DNA of 64,000 nucleotides from Bryobacteraceae bacterium (GCA_025056455.1 JANWVY010000007.1:124001-188000), one strand, 5' to 3'. Shown: positions 54,673 through 63,923, counted from the first letter of the stretch. Made by a program: numbers and translations. The notes: generated by a model not told the origin, from the letters alone.

Positions 54673-57291
54673 ATGGCCCGAGCGCTAAAAGTTGTGGGGG
54701 GAGCCGCGGCAGCGCTCCTGTTGGCAGGCGGCGTTTTTTTTCTGCTGGTCGATCCGAATCAGTTCCGGGGAACAATCCAAAGTCAACTGGAGAAGTTGCT
54801 CCAACGAAGAGTATCTCTTGGAGCTATGAAGCTGCGGATTTTTCCGCTTTCAATCGCTGTCGAAGACGTTTCCATCGCCTCTTCGAAGACCCTTGCTGAG
54901 ACGCGGCCGCTCCTCACCGCAAAGCAAGTGCTGGTGAGAGTCGACCTTCTTGCTCTCCTCAAAAAGCAGGTTCAAATTGAGTCCTTACATGTGGTCGAGC
55001 CCGTGCTAGAGCTCGTGAAGCTTCCCTCAGGCGCCTGGAATTTCAGCCAGGAAAAGGAGCAAACCCGGCCCCCCGGTCCGACGGCTCAAATCCGGCTCGC
55101 CGATCTGAAACTCATTAACGGCAGGGTTGGCATCACTGATCTGGCGGCCAGAAAGCCGCGAGAGGAATACCAAGGCATCGATGTGGAGCTCTCCCACTTT
55201 GCTTTCAACCAGCCCTTTCGAGCCGAGCTAACCATGCATCTGCCGCAGAAAATCGACCTGCAAACAAAGCTCGAGGCAAGCTACATCGATGACCGCGAAG
55301 AGCTTCTCGTTCATCAGGCCGGTATCCGGCTGGGGGGGTTGGCAATTGTGGCCAGCGGTCGCTTGCTTGCGGGTTCAACGCCCGCCACGCTCGACTTCAA
55401 ACTGAATACCAAAAACTCCTCGATCCGCGAACTCGCCGCTGTCGCGGCCGCCTTCGGAACTGCTTTCTCGCCAGACATGAAGGTGGAAGGAAAACTCGAT
55501 GCCGAGCTTACAGTGGCAGGCGAAGTCAGCCGGCCCGTTCTCAATGGCCAAATTGGCTTGAAACAAATGGTGATCAGCCGCCGGGGTTGGAAACAACCGG
55601 TTCGCATCCCGCTTGTGGAGATGCGCCTTCAACCCGAAGCGATTAGCGCGCCGAGCTTTGCCATTGAATCCGGCAACACCCGGCTCCAAGCGCAGGCCAA
55701 GATCTCGGACTATCGCGCCGGGAACGCGCTGCTTGAAGCTGCGCTGCGAACGACAAATGCCGATCTTGGCGAGCTGTTGAATGTAGCTACGGCCTATGGC
55801 TTCCGTCCCGCCGGCGGAGTAAAGGCTCAGGGGGAGGTTTCAATCGACTTCCGAATGCGAGCCCGGTATAAGACTTCAGCACCTTGGGATTACTCAGGGA
55901 CGGCAAGGCTGCGGAACAGCTCCTTGCTCGTACCGGAGCTGGAACAACCTCTCAAGATTTCCCAGGCCGACGTGCGGTTTGAGGAGGAAGGCGCTGTCAT
56001 CGAGAATCTGATGTGCTCGCTCGGTTCGAGCCGTTTACAAGGATCGCTGAGCGTGCGGAATTTTTCTTCTCCCGATCTGAGATTTCAGGCGGAGATCGAC
56101 CAAGTCAAGTTGGAGGAGCTGTCCCGTCTCTGGAAGGCGAGTTCTAGCCAACCCGAAGCTCCCGCAGAAAACCCTACAATCCAGCGTGCCTGGACGGCTC
56201 GAGGAGCGCTCTCTCTCGGGAAGCTAGCCTACGAATCGCTGGTTCTTCACCGCCTCCGCTCGGAGGTGATTTGGGAGGGTGAACGGCTGCTCTTGGATCC
56301 TGTCACTGCAGAGCTTTTTGGGGGCCAGCAGACCGGCACAATTCGGGTCGACTTGGGGAGTAAGCCGTGGAAATACTCGCTACAAGTGAAGATGAACCAG
56401 GTGGACGCCAGCCAGTTACTCGCATCGGCGACGCCTTTGCGCCACGTGCTGACGGGCAGTTTTGCCGGCGAGGCTGACCTGTCTTTTTCTCCCAAACCGG
56501 GCGAATTCCTTACGCAGAGCATGAACGGCACGCTTCAAATTCGACTCGCTGACGGCAAGCTACTTGGCGTAAACATCTTGAACGAAATGGCGCGCCTTGC
56601 CAATCTCTTGGGCTACCGCAAACATCCCGAGCTGGTCACGAACTTCTTAAAATTCGCAAGCTCCATGAGGATCGAAAACGGCGTGGCTCACTGCGACAGC
56701 CTTCTCATGGAGTTTGACGGGGGCACGCTCGGTGGGTCCGGAATCTTGAATCTGGTTGATCAGTCGCTTCAGCTGAAACTCACAACGGTGCTGGCGAAGG
56801 CGATTAGTGATCAGTTTTCGTCCAACAAGATTGGTGGCTTGCTGACTTCGGCTCTGCAAAACGCCAAAGGTGAACTTGTGATTCCATCTGTGGTTTCGGG
56901 CACGGCGCCAAAACCGGTGTTTGCTCCCGACGCCAAGGAGATTGCCCGCATGCGTGCCGAGGGCGTGCTGCCCGTGGGGAAAGATCCTGCCACGGCAGTC
57001 GGAAACGTCGGTAGCGCCATTGAGGCTGGGCGGAGAAAAAATGTGCAGGGGGTTTTCGACGCGATCGCCGGCCGGAAGAGGCAGGAAACGGCGTCAGATG
57101 CATCGAACTCCAGCTCCAGTCCTGCGCCAGTGCCGAGTGGCGATCGGCCGGCGGGATCTCTTCCGGCCACTACCGAGGCGTCAGAGGCCCCTCCGCCTGG
57201 CCCTGCTCCCGAGGCCGGCCAAACGGCGCCTCCAGAGAAAAAGAAGGGATTGGGGGAGAGTTTACTTGAACTGTTTCGAAAGAAAAAATAG
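54673..57291 (+). CDS. AsmA-family protein
   Basis: 872 residues. One N-terminal transmembrane helix (about 8-27) is followed by the AsmA N-terminal pattern: IQSQLEKLLQRRVSLGAMKL, then PLSIAVEDVSIA. The long beta-rich body ends in the AsmA C-terminal block ADGKLLGVNILNEMARLANLL and DGGTLGGSGILNLVDQSLQL. The last 90 residues are a Pro/Ala/Ser-rich linker with a Lys-rich end. Family knowledge: AsmA-like proteins are bridge-type lipid-transfer proteins between inner and outer membranes. Confidence 0.9.
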   Translation: MARALKVVGGAAAALLLAGGVFFLLVDPNQFRGTIQSQLEKLLQRRVSLGAMKLRIFPLSIAVEDVSIASSKTLAETRPLLTAKQVLVRVDLLALLKKQVQIESLHVVEPVLELVKLPSGAWNFSQEKEQTRPPGPTAQIRLADLKLINGRVGITDLAARKPREEYQGIDVELSHFAFNQPFRAELTMHLPQKIDLQTKLEASYIDDREELLVHQAGIRLGGLAIVASGRLLAGSTPATLDFKLNTKNSSIRELAAVAAAFGTAFSPDMKVEGKLDAELTVAGEVSRPVLNGQIGLKQMVISRRGWKQPVRIPLVEMRLQPEAISAPSFAIESGNTRLQAQAKISDYRAGNALLEAALRTTNADLGELLNVATAYGFRPAGGVKAQGEVSIDFRMRARYKTSAPWDYSGTARLRNSSLLVPELEQPLKISQADVRFEEEGAVIENLMCSLGSSRLQGSLSVRNFSSPDLRFQAEIDQVKLEELSRLWKASSSQPEAPAENPTIQRAWTARGALSLGKLAYESLVLHRLRSEVIWEGERLLLDPVTAELFGGQQTGTIRVDLGSKPWKYSLQVKMNQVDASQLLASATPLRHVLTGSFAGEADLSFSPKPGEFLTQSMNGTLQIRLADGKLLGVNILNEMARLANLLGYRKHPELVTNFLKFASSMRIENGVAHCDSLLMEFDGGTLGGSGILNLVDQSLQLKLTTVLAKAISDQFSSNKIGGLLTSALQNAKGELVIPSVVSGTAPKPVFAPDAKEIARMRAEGVLPVGKDPATAVGNVGSAIEAGRRKNVQGVFDAIAGRKRQETASDASNSSSSPAPVPSGDRPAGSLPATTEASEAPPPGPAPEAGQTAPPEKKKGLGESLLELFRKKK

Positions 57292-57296
57292 CTAGG

Positions 57297-58091
57297 CTAT
57301 GAACCTCGCGCAGCCAGCCGCAGACGCTGTACCCGCTCCAAGGCCACGGGGGCATGGCAAACGCCCGCTTCCTTCAGGTAGGTGCCGATGATCACGCCGT
57401 CCGCAACGGCGAGAAATTTCGCCACGTTGCCTTCGTTCACTCCGCTGCCAACAAAAACCGGGGTTTGACCAGCAGCTTTTTTGGCCCGCTCCAGCCATTC
57501 GAGCGGCGCCGCCTTACCGGTTGCAGGGCCCGTGATGATGATGCCATCTGCCAGACCACGGTGGATGGTGTCTTCGATCTCTTCTTCTAGGGGTCGGTCG
57601 GCCAGTGCTGCGGAGTGCTTGACGGCTACATCCGCTAAAATCGCGACTTGCGCGCGCAACAACAGTCGATCGCGTGTAATTTCGTGCGCATTCCCTTCCA
57701 GGATTCCTTGATCGGTCAGGCGCGCGCCCGTCAGGATGTTGACCCGCACGAAGTCAGCCTGCACCGCAGCAGCGATGGCCATGGCGCTCCTGCCGTCGTT
57801 GCGTAAAACATTCACGCCGAGTGGTAAGCGATGTCGCTGGCGAACCGTGAAGGCGAGAGCCGTTAAGAAAGCCACGGTGTGGGGCGGAACTTGATGAGGA
57901 TAAAAAGGCACATCGCCAAAATTCTCCACCAGCAGCCCATCGACGCCGCCTTCGACGAGCGTGTCCGCGTCACGGATGACCCAGTTGAAGATTTCCTCGA
58001 AATTGAGTTGATTGCGGGGCGAACCAGGCAACGCGGGGACGTGCAACATTCCAATGACCGGCTTTTGCGCGCAGAATGATGCCCAATTCAT
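57297..58091 (-). CDS. BtpA/SgcQ family TIM-barrel protein
   Basis: 264 residues from the ATG at 58091. Family blocks are KPVIGMLHVPALPGSPRNQL, VEGGVDGLLVENFGDVPFYP, LGVNVLRNDGRSAMAIAAAV and PVFVGSGVNEGNVAKFLAVA, typical of BtpA/SgcQ. BtpA was named in cyanobacteria for photosystem I biogenesis, but most members are in non-phototrophs and function is unclear; a (beta/alpha)8 sugar- or nucleotide-related enzyme is likely. Convergent with the AsmA gene, 5 nt apart. Confidence 0.88.
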   Translation of the reverse strand: MNWASFCAQKPVIGMLHVPALPGSPRNQLNFEEIFNWVIRDADTLVEGGVDGLLVENFGDVPFYPHQVPPHTVAFLTALAFTVRQRHRLPLGVNVLRNDGRSAMAIAAAVQADFVRVNILTGARLTDQGILEGNAHEITRDRLLLRAQVAILADVAVKHSAALADRPLEEEIEDTIHRGLADGIIITGPATGKAAPLEWLERAKKAAGQTPVFVGSGVNEGNVAKFLAVADGVIIGTYLKEAGVCHAPVALERVQRLRLAARGS

Positions 58092-59223
58092 GAATTCTGA
58101 GGATAGCGAAGGCAGTGAGTCTCGTTGTGAGCGGGAGGAAGCGGTTGGCTTTACCGTGTGAGTGCTTGCTGGGGCGGCCGTGTTCCGAGTCTCAGTGCCC
58201 CGCTGGCGGGCCATGCTCCTCAGCTTGGTGTCCGCGAGGCGGTTTTCGCCACGGTTGATTTAGGATGTTCCCTTGCCGCCCAGCGGCGAAGGAACCAAAG
58301 CTAATGCTTTCGGCCTTGGATGCCCTGGGCGAGAGCCTCGAGCTTGTCTGCTTCTTGCTTGAGGCATTCCGGCGCAACCGAACCATGTGCGCCCGGAATA
58401 GTGAGCAAGCGCAACAAGCTCATTTGGAAACCGACGTGATTGGTAACTTCACGCTGTGCTTGCGTCATTGCATGTATCTGATCGGTCAACAACAGAAAAA
58501 CTGTAGGCCCAGCTTGCCTACGCAAGCTGTTCGTGCCGAACATTCCGCTTGTGTGCAGTTGACTGTAGAAAGCGCGGGCGACGCTCGGAAAGAGCCGGTT
58601 GGGTGGGAATCTGGGAACAACTTCGGTGGGTCAAACGCGGATGGCAATCAGTGGTTTGCGAGACGGGAGGAACAACCTTAGGCCCCTCGTTCCAGCCATC
58701 GCCCTTCTTCCTACGTGTCGTCCTCGTGCAGGCCGCATGCCAAACGCCATTTGCCTCATCTTCAAACACTTCCGCCTGGAGCCCAGCGGGCCAGCAGCTT
58801 TTTCGTGTTTCGGGGTGAAACAACCCGTCTGTTGTGTTCCGTTTCGAAACTCCCCCGCGAATTCCCTCGCGACCGCTGAGTTCCTTTGCCTGGCTGGTTG
58901 AAGCCAGAAGGCGGCAGTTGAGGACCTGGTTGGGTGGGTCGTCGCTGGAATGCAGTTGGTGGGATGCGAGGCGAGTTTCTCGAGCAGGAAGTTTCCGTAG
59001 GGTGCAACCTTTGGTCCTCAGTATTCGCCGCCGTTCGAGTTCACCTTTTGGAACTCCAGCCTCTGTTGCAAGGCTTCACGAAGTAAGGCGAAAACCTGAG
59101 ACGAAATCCGTCAAACAACGGAGCTAATTTCCCCATCAGCCCCTTGTCCGCGCGGTGGCTGAACTCTCGTTCCGCTGTCATGCCGCGCTTGCAAGCTCGC
59201 TTTGTCTGCGATTTGATGGTGTC
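58092..59223. other. 1.1-kb stretch without a convincing gene; possible coding relic
   Basis: No frame has recognisable motifs. On the minus strand, 58301-58543 could encode 80 residues opening MFGTNSLRRQAGPTVFLLLT with a helical end. Upstream in the same frame open sequence (PTEVVPRFPPNRLFPSVAR) continues to an in-frame stop, with further readable segments in a shifted frame up to about 58820. This pattern suggests a decayed gene, but no family is recognised. The plus strand shows nothing. Confidence 0.3.
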
Positions 59224-60378
59224 ATGTTTGGGATGTCTCACCGAATTTCTCGCCGGCGATTCTTCGCGTGGGGGGCTCTTGCTCCCAGTTTGATGCGGGC
59301 CAAAGAACCGGCTTCCTACTGGGTCTACTTGGGCACTTACACGAGAAAAGCGTCCAAGGGGATTTATGTGGCCCGGCTGGAAGCAACCGCTGGCCGCCTG
59401 ACCGCAGCAGAACTAGCTGCAGAGAGCTCCAATCCCTCTTTTCTCGCCATTCATCCTCAGCGTCCTTTTTTGTACGCCGTCAACGAAGCGCCTGGATCCA
59501 ACAGCAAAGAGGGCTTGGTGACAGCATTTTCGATTGACAAAGCGACTGGAAAGTTGACGAAGCTGAACTCCGTGTCCTCCAAAGGGGAAGGGCCTTGTCA
59601 TCTGAGTGTGGACCGAACCGGTCGCGCCGTTGTTGTCGCCAACTATGGTTCGGGCAGCACCTCCGCTCTTCGTATCCAAGCGGACGGTTCGCTTGCCGAG
59701 GGTGCGGGATTCATCCAGCATCAGGGTTCTTCGGTGAATCCGCAACGGCAACGCGGCCCGCACGCGCATTCCGCGAATATCTCCCCAGACAATCGATTCG
59801 TTGTGGTGGCGGATTTGGGCTTGGATCGGGTTCTTGTCTACCGCTTGGATCCGGCCAACGCGGGGCTCACACCGAACGACCCCCCCTACATCTCGGTGAA
59901 ACCGGGTTCCGGCCCTCGTCATTTCACATTCCATCCGAAGGGTAAATTCGCTTACGTGATTAATGAACTGGCTTCGACCGTGACTGCCTTCCGCTGGAAT
60001 TCGAGCCGCGGCTCGTTCACTGAGCTTGAGACGGTTTCGACGCTTCCGCCTGGGGTCCAAATTGAGAACACGACAGCGGAAGTTGTGGCGCATCCGAATG
60101 GAAAATTCTTGTACGGCTCCAATCGAGGACACAACAGCATCGCAGTGTTTTCAATTGATCCGGGAAAGGGAACCCTGAAGCTCGTTGGCAATGTTCCGAC
60201 TCAGGGAGAGATCCCGCGAAATTTCGCCATTGAGCCAGGAGGGCGATGGTTGCTGGTGGCCAATCAAAACAGCGATTCGGTCGTGTTATTCCGGATCAAT
60301 CCCGACAACGGGATGCTCACCCACCAGCAGACCATCGAGGCGCCGACGCCCGTGTGCGTCCGTTTTGTGGCGGTTTAA
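59224..60378 (+). CDS. Tat-exported 6-phosphogluconolactonase-like beta-propeller (lactonase family)
   Basis: 384 residues from the ATG at 59224 (or 59233). The twin-arginine signal is HRISRRRFFAWGALAPSLM. Lactonase-family (Pgl/YbhE type) propeller motifs are YWVYLGTYTRKASKGIYVAR, GEGPCHLSVDRTGRAVVVAN, GPRHFTFHPKGKFAYVINEL and GEIPRNFAIEPGGRWLLVAN. Known cytoplasmic members hydrolyse 6-phosphogluconolactone; an exported one more likely acts on another lactone or is structural (inference). Tail-to-tail 4-nt overlap with the CheW-like gene. Confidence 0.88.
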   Translation: MFGMSHRISRRRFFAWGALAPSLMRAKEPASYWVYLGTYTRKASKGIYVARLEATAGRLTAAELAAESSNPSFLAIHPQRPFLYAVNEAPGSNSKEGLVTAFSIDKATGKLTKLNSVSSKGEGPCHLSVDRTGRAVVVANYGSGSTSALRIQADGSLAEGAGFIQHQGSSVNPQRQRGPHAHSANISPDNRFVVVADLGLDRVLVYRLDPANAGLTPNDPPYISVKPGSGPRHFTFHPKGKFAYVINELASTVTAFRWNSSRGSFTELETVSTLPPGVQIENTTAEVVAHPNGKFLYGSNRGHNSIAVFSIDPGKGTLKLVGNVPTQGEIPRNFAIEPGGRWLLVANQNSDSVVLFRINPDNGMLTHQQTIEAPTPVCVRFVAV

Positions 60379-60899
60379 CCAGCTGGCCAAATGGTCCTCC
60401 ACCAGTGCTCGAGGTGGGAAAAACTTGCACGGCTGAACAGGGAATCAGGTTCCAGTACGTAACACGGCCGGGAACGCCCGCGCCAAGTCTTCACGCCAAA
60501 CTGGCGGAATCGCGCCTTGGCGTTGGCTGCACGGAGGGGGCGAAGTTCTCTTGGGGCGATTTTTTCGGTGGCCAGCAGCCGGTCTGCAAGGAGTGCAACG
60601 AGTTGTCCGCCGCTTGAAAACGGAAGGCGGACGGTGATGGCTACCCGGGGAGGTCCTTGACATGTGATGTCGAAATAGCGCCGTAAATCGATTGCCGGAG
60701 CTGTTGTCTGGGGTAAATGAAGCAGGCCCGCAAGCCAGTCCGGTTCCGTGTCGATTGGGGTGAAAACGGGGTTTTCGAGCAGGTGCTCTACTCGGTGAGC
60801 CGCAACGGCAAAGCTGGTATCTCCAGCGCGGAACAACAAGAAGGGTTCCTTCTTGTTGCTTGTGCGTGCGGGAGAGTGGTTCGATTGCTCGTATTGCAT
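60375..60899 (-). CDS. Orphan CheW-like domain protein
   Basis: 174 residues from the ATG at 60899; a TTG at 60950 would give 17 more. The CheW-like core is FLLFRAGDTSFAVAAHRVEH, then WLAGLLHLPQTTAPAIDLRR, and GGQLVALLADRLLATE. CheW couples receptors to the CheA kinase; no other chemotaxis gene is in the window. The C-terminal 50 residues extend beyond the domain. Assigned from pattern, moderately sure. Confidence 0.7.
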   Translation of the reverse strand: MQYEQSNHSPARTSNKKEPFLLFRAGDTSFAVAAHRVEHLLENPVFTPIDTEPDWLAGLLHLPQTTAPAIDLRRYFDITCQGPPRVAITVRLPFSSGGQLVALLADRLLATEKIAPRELRPLRAANAKARFRQFGVKTWRGRSRPCYVLEPDSLFSRASFSHLEHWWRTIWPAG

Positions 60900-61092
60900 C
60901 AAGCTGCCCACTACTTGCAGACGAAAGTAAGCTGAGGCGTTTACAGCCAATCAGCTGGGGGTATGAGCGGCCCACCGTTGGTTGGAGTTGTTGGGAGGCG
61001 CACCGCCCGTGTTGCACCCCGCACCGCTCCCTGCACGTTCGGCTCTGTTGGGAGCGGCACTAACTGTTGCACCCTTAGTCCACACTGCCCCA

Positions 61093-61249
61093 CCGCCTGC
61101 CTGTGCACCCCCGCCTCCGTCTGCACCCCGCCTCTGTCTGCACCCTGCCTCTGTTTGCACCCCCCACCTCCGTTTGCACCCTGCCTCTGTCTGCACCCTC
61201 CACCTCCGTTTGCCTCCCCGCCTCTGTCTGCACCCCCCACCTGCCACCC
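61093..61249. repeat. Minisatellite 1: about nine degenerate 17-19-bp units
   Basis: Units share a core of the form GCCTCtGTcTGCACCC with two alternating classes (a GCCTCTG class and a CCACCTCCG class). The strand is strongly pyrimidine-rich. Frames through it code only for low-complexity repeats and are not genes. Confidence 0.85.
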
Positions 61250-61260
61250 GCCCTCGGCAA

Positions 61261-61280
61261 GGCTCCTCTATATAGGAGCC
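61261..61280. other. 7-bp palindrome between the two minisatellites
   Basis: GGCTCCT (61261-61267) and AGGAGCC (61274-61280) flank CTATAT, a perfect inverted repeat at the junction of the two arrays. It has no T-tract. Confidence 0.6.
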
Positions 61281-61407
61281 GCCCTTACTGTTGGCTAGGG
61301 CCGCCCGTGCTGTTGGTCAGAGCCGCCCTTGCTATTGGCGAGGGCCTCCCGTGCTTTTGGCTAGAGCCGCCCCTGGTGTTGGCTAGAGCCGCCCCTGCTC
61401 TGGTTGA
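61276..61407. repeat. Minisatellite 2: six 22-bp tandem units
   Basis: Six exact-length units begin at 61276, 61298, 61320, 61342, 61364 and 61386. Each opens GAGCCGCCC or GGGCCkCCC and most end TTGGCTA-like. Units 1-4 alternate between the two openings, suggesting a 44-bp higher-order repeat. The rest of the 60900-61611 gap (61408-61611) shows no clear feature. Confidence 0.9.
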
Positions 61408-61611
61408 ACCTCCCTTCGGCCCCCCCCCGACATCGAGCTTATCGGTCAGCGGCAGCCGTATTGAGAAGTTTTCGTGGTCGAAATTCTGATTGCTTCGCGA
61501 GCCTGGAAAAGTGTGGTTTCGGTCCGGTAAGTCAGTGTTTTCCCACGCACCTATCGGCGCCATAGAAACTTTGAATTGGACGAGGGGCGCCGTTCCTCAC
61601 TACCCTGAGTT

Positions 61612-62400
61612 ATGAGTGTTGTTAGCCCGGAGCCCCTGGCTTCGCAAGTTGGTCTTTTACATCGAATTAGCAGCATCGTCAGCTCAGAGTTGTCCCTGGA
61701 TGAAATGCTGGGAGAAATCCTCGGACTGACGGTGCAGGCGTCGGGTTGTGACGCTTGTCTTGTTTATCTGCTCGATTCCAGCACGCAGGAAATTGTTCTG
61801 CGCGCCTCGCAACTCCCTCATGCCAAAGCGCTCGGGAAATTGCGTATGAAAATGGGGGAAGGCATAACGGGTTGGGTAGCCGAACATAAATCGGTGGTGG
61901 CTCTTTCTTCCAATGCCGGGAAAGATCCCCGATTTAAGCGGTTTCCAAGTCTGATCGAAGATACTTACGAAGCCTTTATTTCGGTTCCCTTGATCAGCGG
62001 TGGCGACATCGTCGGAGTGATTAACGTACACTACCGGGCTCCTCGCGAACACGATCCGCAACTTCTCGCGATGTTGTCCTTCATTGGTGAGCAGATGGGC
62101 GGAGCGATCGCCAAGTCCATCCTGGCTGAGGAGAACCGGCGCCTTCAGCAAGAGGCGCTCGAAATGAAACGCCAGCTTGAGGCCCGAAAGTTGATTGAAC
62201 GGGCCAAAGGCATTCTCATGCAACGGCATAAGCTAACCGAGGAAGAGGCCTACCTGAAGTTGCGCAATGACAGCCGGCGTTCGCGCCGCGCCATGCGAGA
62301 CCTAGCCGAGCAAATCATCCAACAGGAGGTGAAAGCACGGCAGGCGGAGGCAGCTGCTGCGTCGGAAGCTGCTGCGTCGGAAGCTGCTTCTGAGAGCTAA
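61612..62400 (+). CDS. GAF-ANTAR regulator (RNA-binding antiterminator type)
   Basis: 262 residues. A GAF sensor domain (about 10-165) has LDEMLGEILGLTVQASGCDA, MGEGITGWVAEHKSVV and SVPLISGGDIVGVINVHY. A coiled linker follows, then an ANTAR domain (about 190-242: LIERAKGILMQRHKLTEEEA, then LRNDSRRSRRAMRDLAEQII). The tail is an Ala/Glu/Ser repeat. ANTAR domains bind tandem hexaloop RNA hairpins to prevent transcription termination. Two minisatellites lie just upstream. No strong Shine-Dalgarno is visible. Confidence 0.9.
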   Translation: MSVVSPEPLASQVGLLHRISSIVSSELSLDEMLGEILGLTVQASGCDACLVYLLDSSTQEIVLRASQLPHAKALGKLRMKMGEGITGWVAEHKSVVALSSNAGKDPRFKRFPSLIEDTYEAFISVPLISGGDIVGVINVHYRAPREHDPQLLAMLSFIGEQMGGAIAKSILAEENRRLQQEALEMKRQLEARKLIERAKGILMQRHKLTEEEAYLKLRNDSRRSRRAMRDLAEQIIQQEVKARQAEAAAASEAAASEAASES

Positions 62401-62557
62401 TTCCGACAGGCGGCTACATCTCGCCGCACCCCGTTCCTGCGTCGCGGGATGGCAGGCCGCTGTGGCTCAGACCTGCCTCGGAGGATGACCGCAATCGAAA
62501 AGGCAGGCTCGCGCCAGGCGATCGCCAAGCGGGACGCGCGACCGTTAAGATGGGCAC

Positions 62558-63565
62558 TTGCGCCCTTTTGATCCACTCATTCGCAATCCGCACTTGCAGA
62601 CGATTGCGGGCTCGGTGTGGCGAAGGCCCGAGCGGGCGGATCTGTTTCCCGTTCGCTCCAAGTTTTATCAGACGGAACCGGCGGTACAGGTCCTGGTGCG
62701 CGAGCAATCGCCGCGTGGTGAACCGCGAGGAGTTCTTCTCCTGGTGCACGGTTTAGAAGGCTCGAGCGAGGCGGGCTATATGCGTAGCCTGAGTCACCTC
62801 GCCTTGCAAGCCGGCTATGCCGCACACCGGTCCAATATTCGTGGTTGCGGAGGAACGGAAGCGTTATGTGACACGCTCTATCATGCGGGCCTCACCGCGG
62901 ATCTGCGATTTCTGGTTTTCCAACTGCGATCCCGCTACCAGATGCCCGTGCACGTGTGCGGTTTTTCGCTTGGCGCAAACATGGCTCTAAAGCTGGCCGG
63001 CGAACTGGGCGAGCAAGCCCGCGGCGTAGTGGCCTCTGTCGTTGCTGTTAGCGCGCCAATCGATCTCAAGGCTTGTGCTCAGGCCATGAATCGCCTAGAG
63101 AACTGGCTTTACCAGCGCCGCTTCCTTCAGAGCATGTGCGCCCGGTTACGCCGGCGTGAAAAACTCATGCCCCAAGTATTTCGGTTTAACAACCTCGAGA
63201 AGCTGCGCACGATTTACGATTTTGATCATCACGTCACAGCGCCGTTTTTCGGTTTTGGCAGTGCGGAAGGCTACTACGGCACGCAATCGGCCCAGTTGTT
63301 TCTGGAATCCATTCGCGTTCCGGCGCTTTTGATTCAAGCCAAGGATGATCCGATGATCCCTTTTGACGTTTTTCGACATCCGGCATTCAGTCGCAATCCC
63401 TGGCTCGAGCTGTGGGCGGTGAACCATGGCGGACACGTGGGCTTTCTGGCTCGAGGCAGCTACCGATTCTGGGTGGATTTGGCGGTCGTAGACTGGCTTG
63501 CTCACCTCGAGAATCGAACTGGCGCCGAACAGGCTTTACCCTCCCCACCCCCTTTGATAAACTGA
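62558..63565 (+). CDS. YheT-like alpha/beta hydrolase
   Basis: 335 residues; TTG start at 62558 precedes the conserved FDPLIRNPHLQTI opening. Hydrolase landmarks are LLLVHGLEGSSEAGYMRSLS (oxyanion region), RSNIRGCGGTE, CGFSLGANMALKLAGE (nucleophile Ser in GFSLGA), ALLIQAKDDPMIP (acid) and NHGGHVGFL (catalytic His). Family YheT/EMB8 (UPF0017), substrates unknown, esterase-like activity reported for relatives. It lies 11 nt before tRNA-Gln. Confidence 0.9.
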   Translation: MRPFDPLIRNPHLQTIAGSVWRRPERADLFPVRSKFYQTEPAVQVLVREQSPRGEPRGVLLLVHGLEGSSEAGYMRSLSHLALQAGYAAHRSNIRGCGGTEALCDTLYHAGLTADLRFLVFQLRSRYQMPVHVCGFSLGANMALKLAGELGEQARGVVASVVAVSAPIDLKACAQAMNRLENWLYQRRFLQSMCARLRRREKLMPQVFRFNNLEKLRTIYDFDHHVTAPFFGFGSAEGYYGTQSAQLFLESIRVPALLIQAKDDPMIPFDVFRHPAFSRNPWLELWAVNHGGHVGFLARGSYRFWVDLAVVDWLAHLENRTGAEQALPSPPPLIN

Positions 63566-63576
63566 AAAAGCAGCCT

Positions 63577-63650
63577 TGGGAGGTCGTCTAATGGTAAGAC
63601 TGCAGACTCTGGATCTGCGTATCGGGGTTCGAATCCCTGCCTCCCAGCCA
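63577..63650 (+). tRNA. tRNA-Gln (anticodon CTG)
   Basis: 74 nt including encoded CCA. The acceptor stem is TGGGAGG/CCTCCCA with discriminator G. The anticodon arm is GCAGA-CTCTGGA-TCTGC with T33 and anticodon CTG, and the T-arm contains GGTTCGAATCC. A T1-A72 pair is usual for bacterial tRNA-Gln. Reads CAG codons. Confidence 0.96.
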
Positions 63651-63923
63651 CCGGAATTCTTACCTCCTCGTGACAAATACCCGGCCTACAGCGTCCTAAT
63701 TTGGTGTCGGTGAAATCGCAAAAATCGATGTCACGACCCGACCGGAGCGGCTCGCGAAGACATCGCTCAGTTGATCAGCGAATTGCCGTGCCAAATCGTC
63801 TTCGATGCCTTCAAACTCGCCAAAGGCGCCGGTGAGGGCTCCTTCTTGCTCTGGGTCTGCTCCCGGCCTCAGCTCGCGAAGCAGAAAATGAAAGAATCTC
63901 CGAAGCGCGCCCCGGCCGAGGTT
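63651..63923. other. Intergenic stretch, nothing assigned
   Basis: No gene can be supported. The minus strand has an open stretch (about 63700-63870) reading FGEFEGIEDDLARQFADQLS but without a start codon in frame, so it may be a relic or chance. Confidence 0.3.

Noticed and set aside
57292-58214. Longer start of the BtpA-family gene at 58214
   Set aside because: The extra 41 residues are Ser/Thr/Arg-rich and lie before the conserved family opening.
61276-61407. CRISPR-like array of 22-bp repeats
   Set aside because: Units are directly adjacent with no spacers, and no cas gene is near; it is a minisatellite.
60963-61489. Open frames on both strands through the minisatellites
   Set aside because: They encode only low-complexity repeats that follow from the DNA repeats; no ribosome site or domain.
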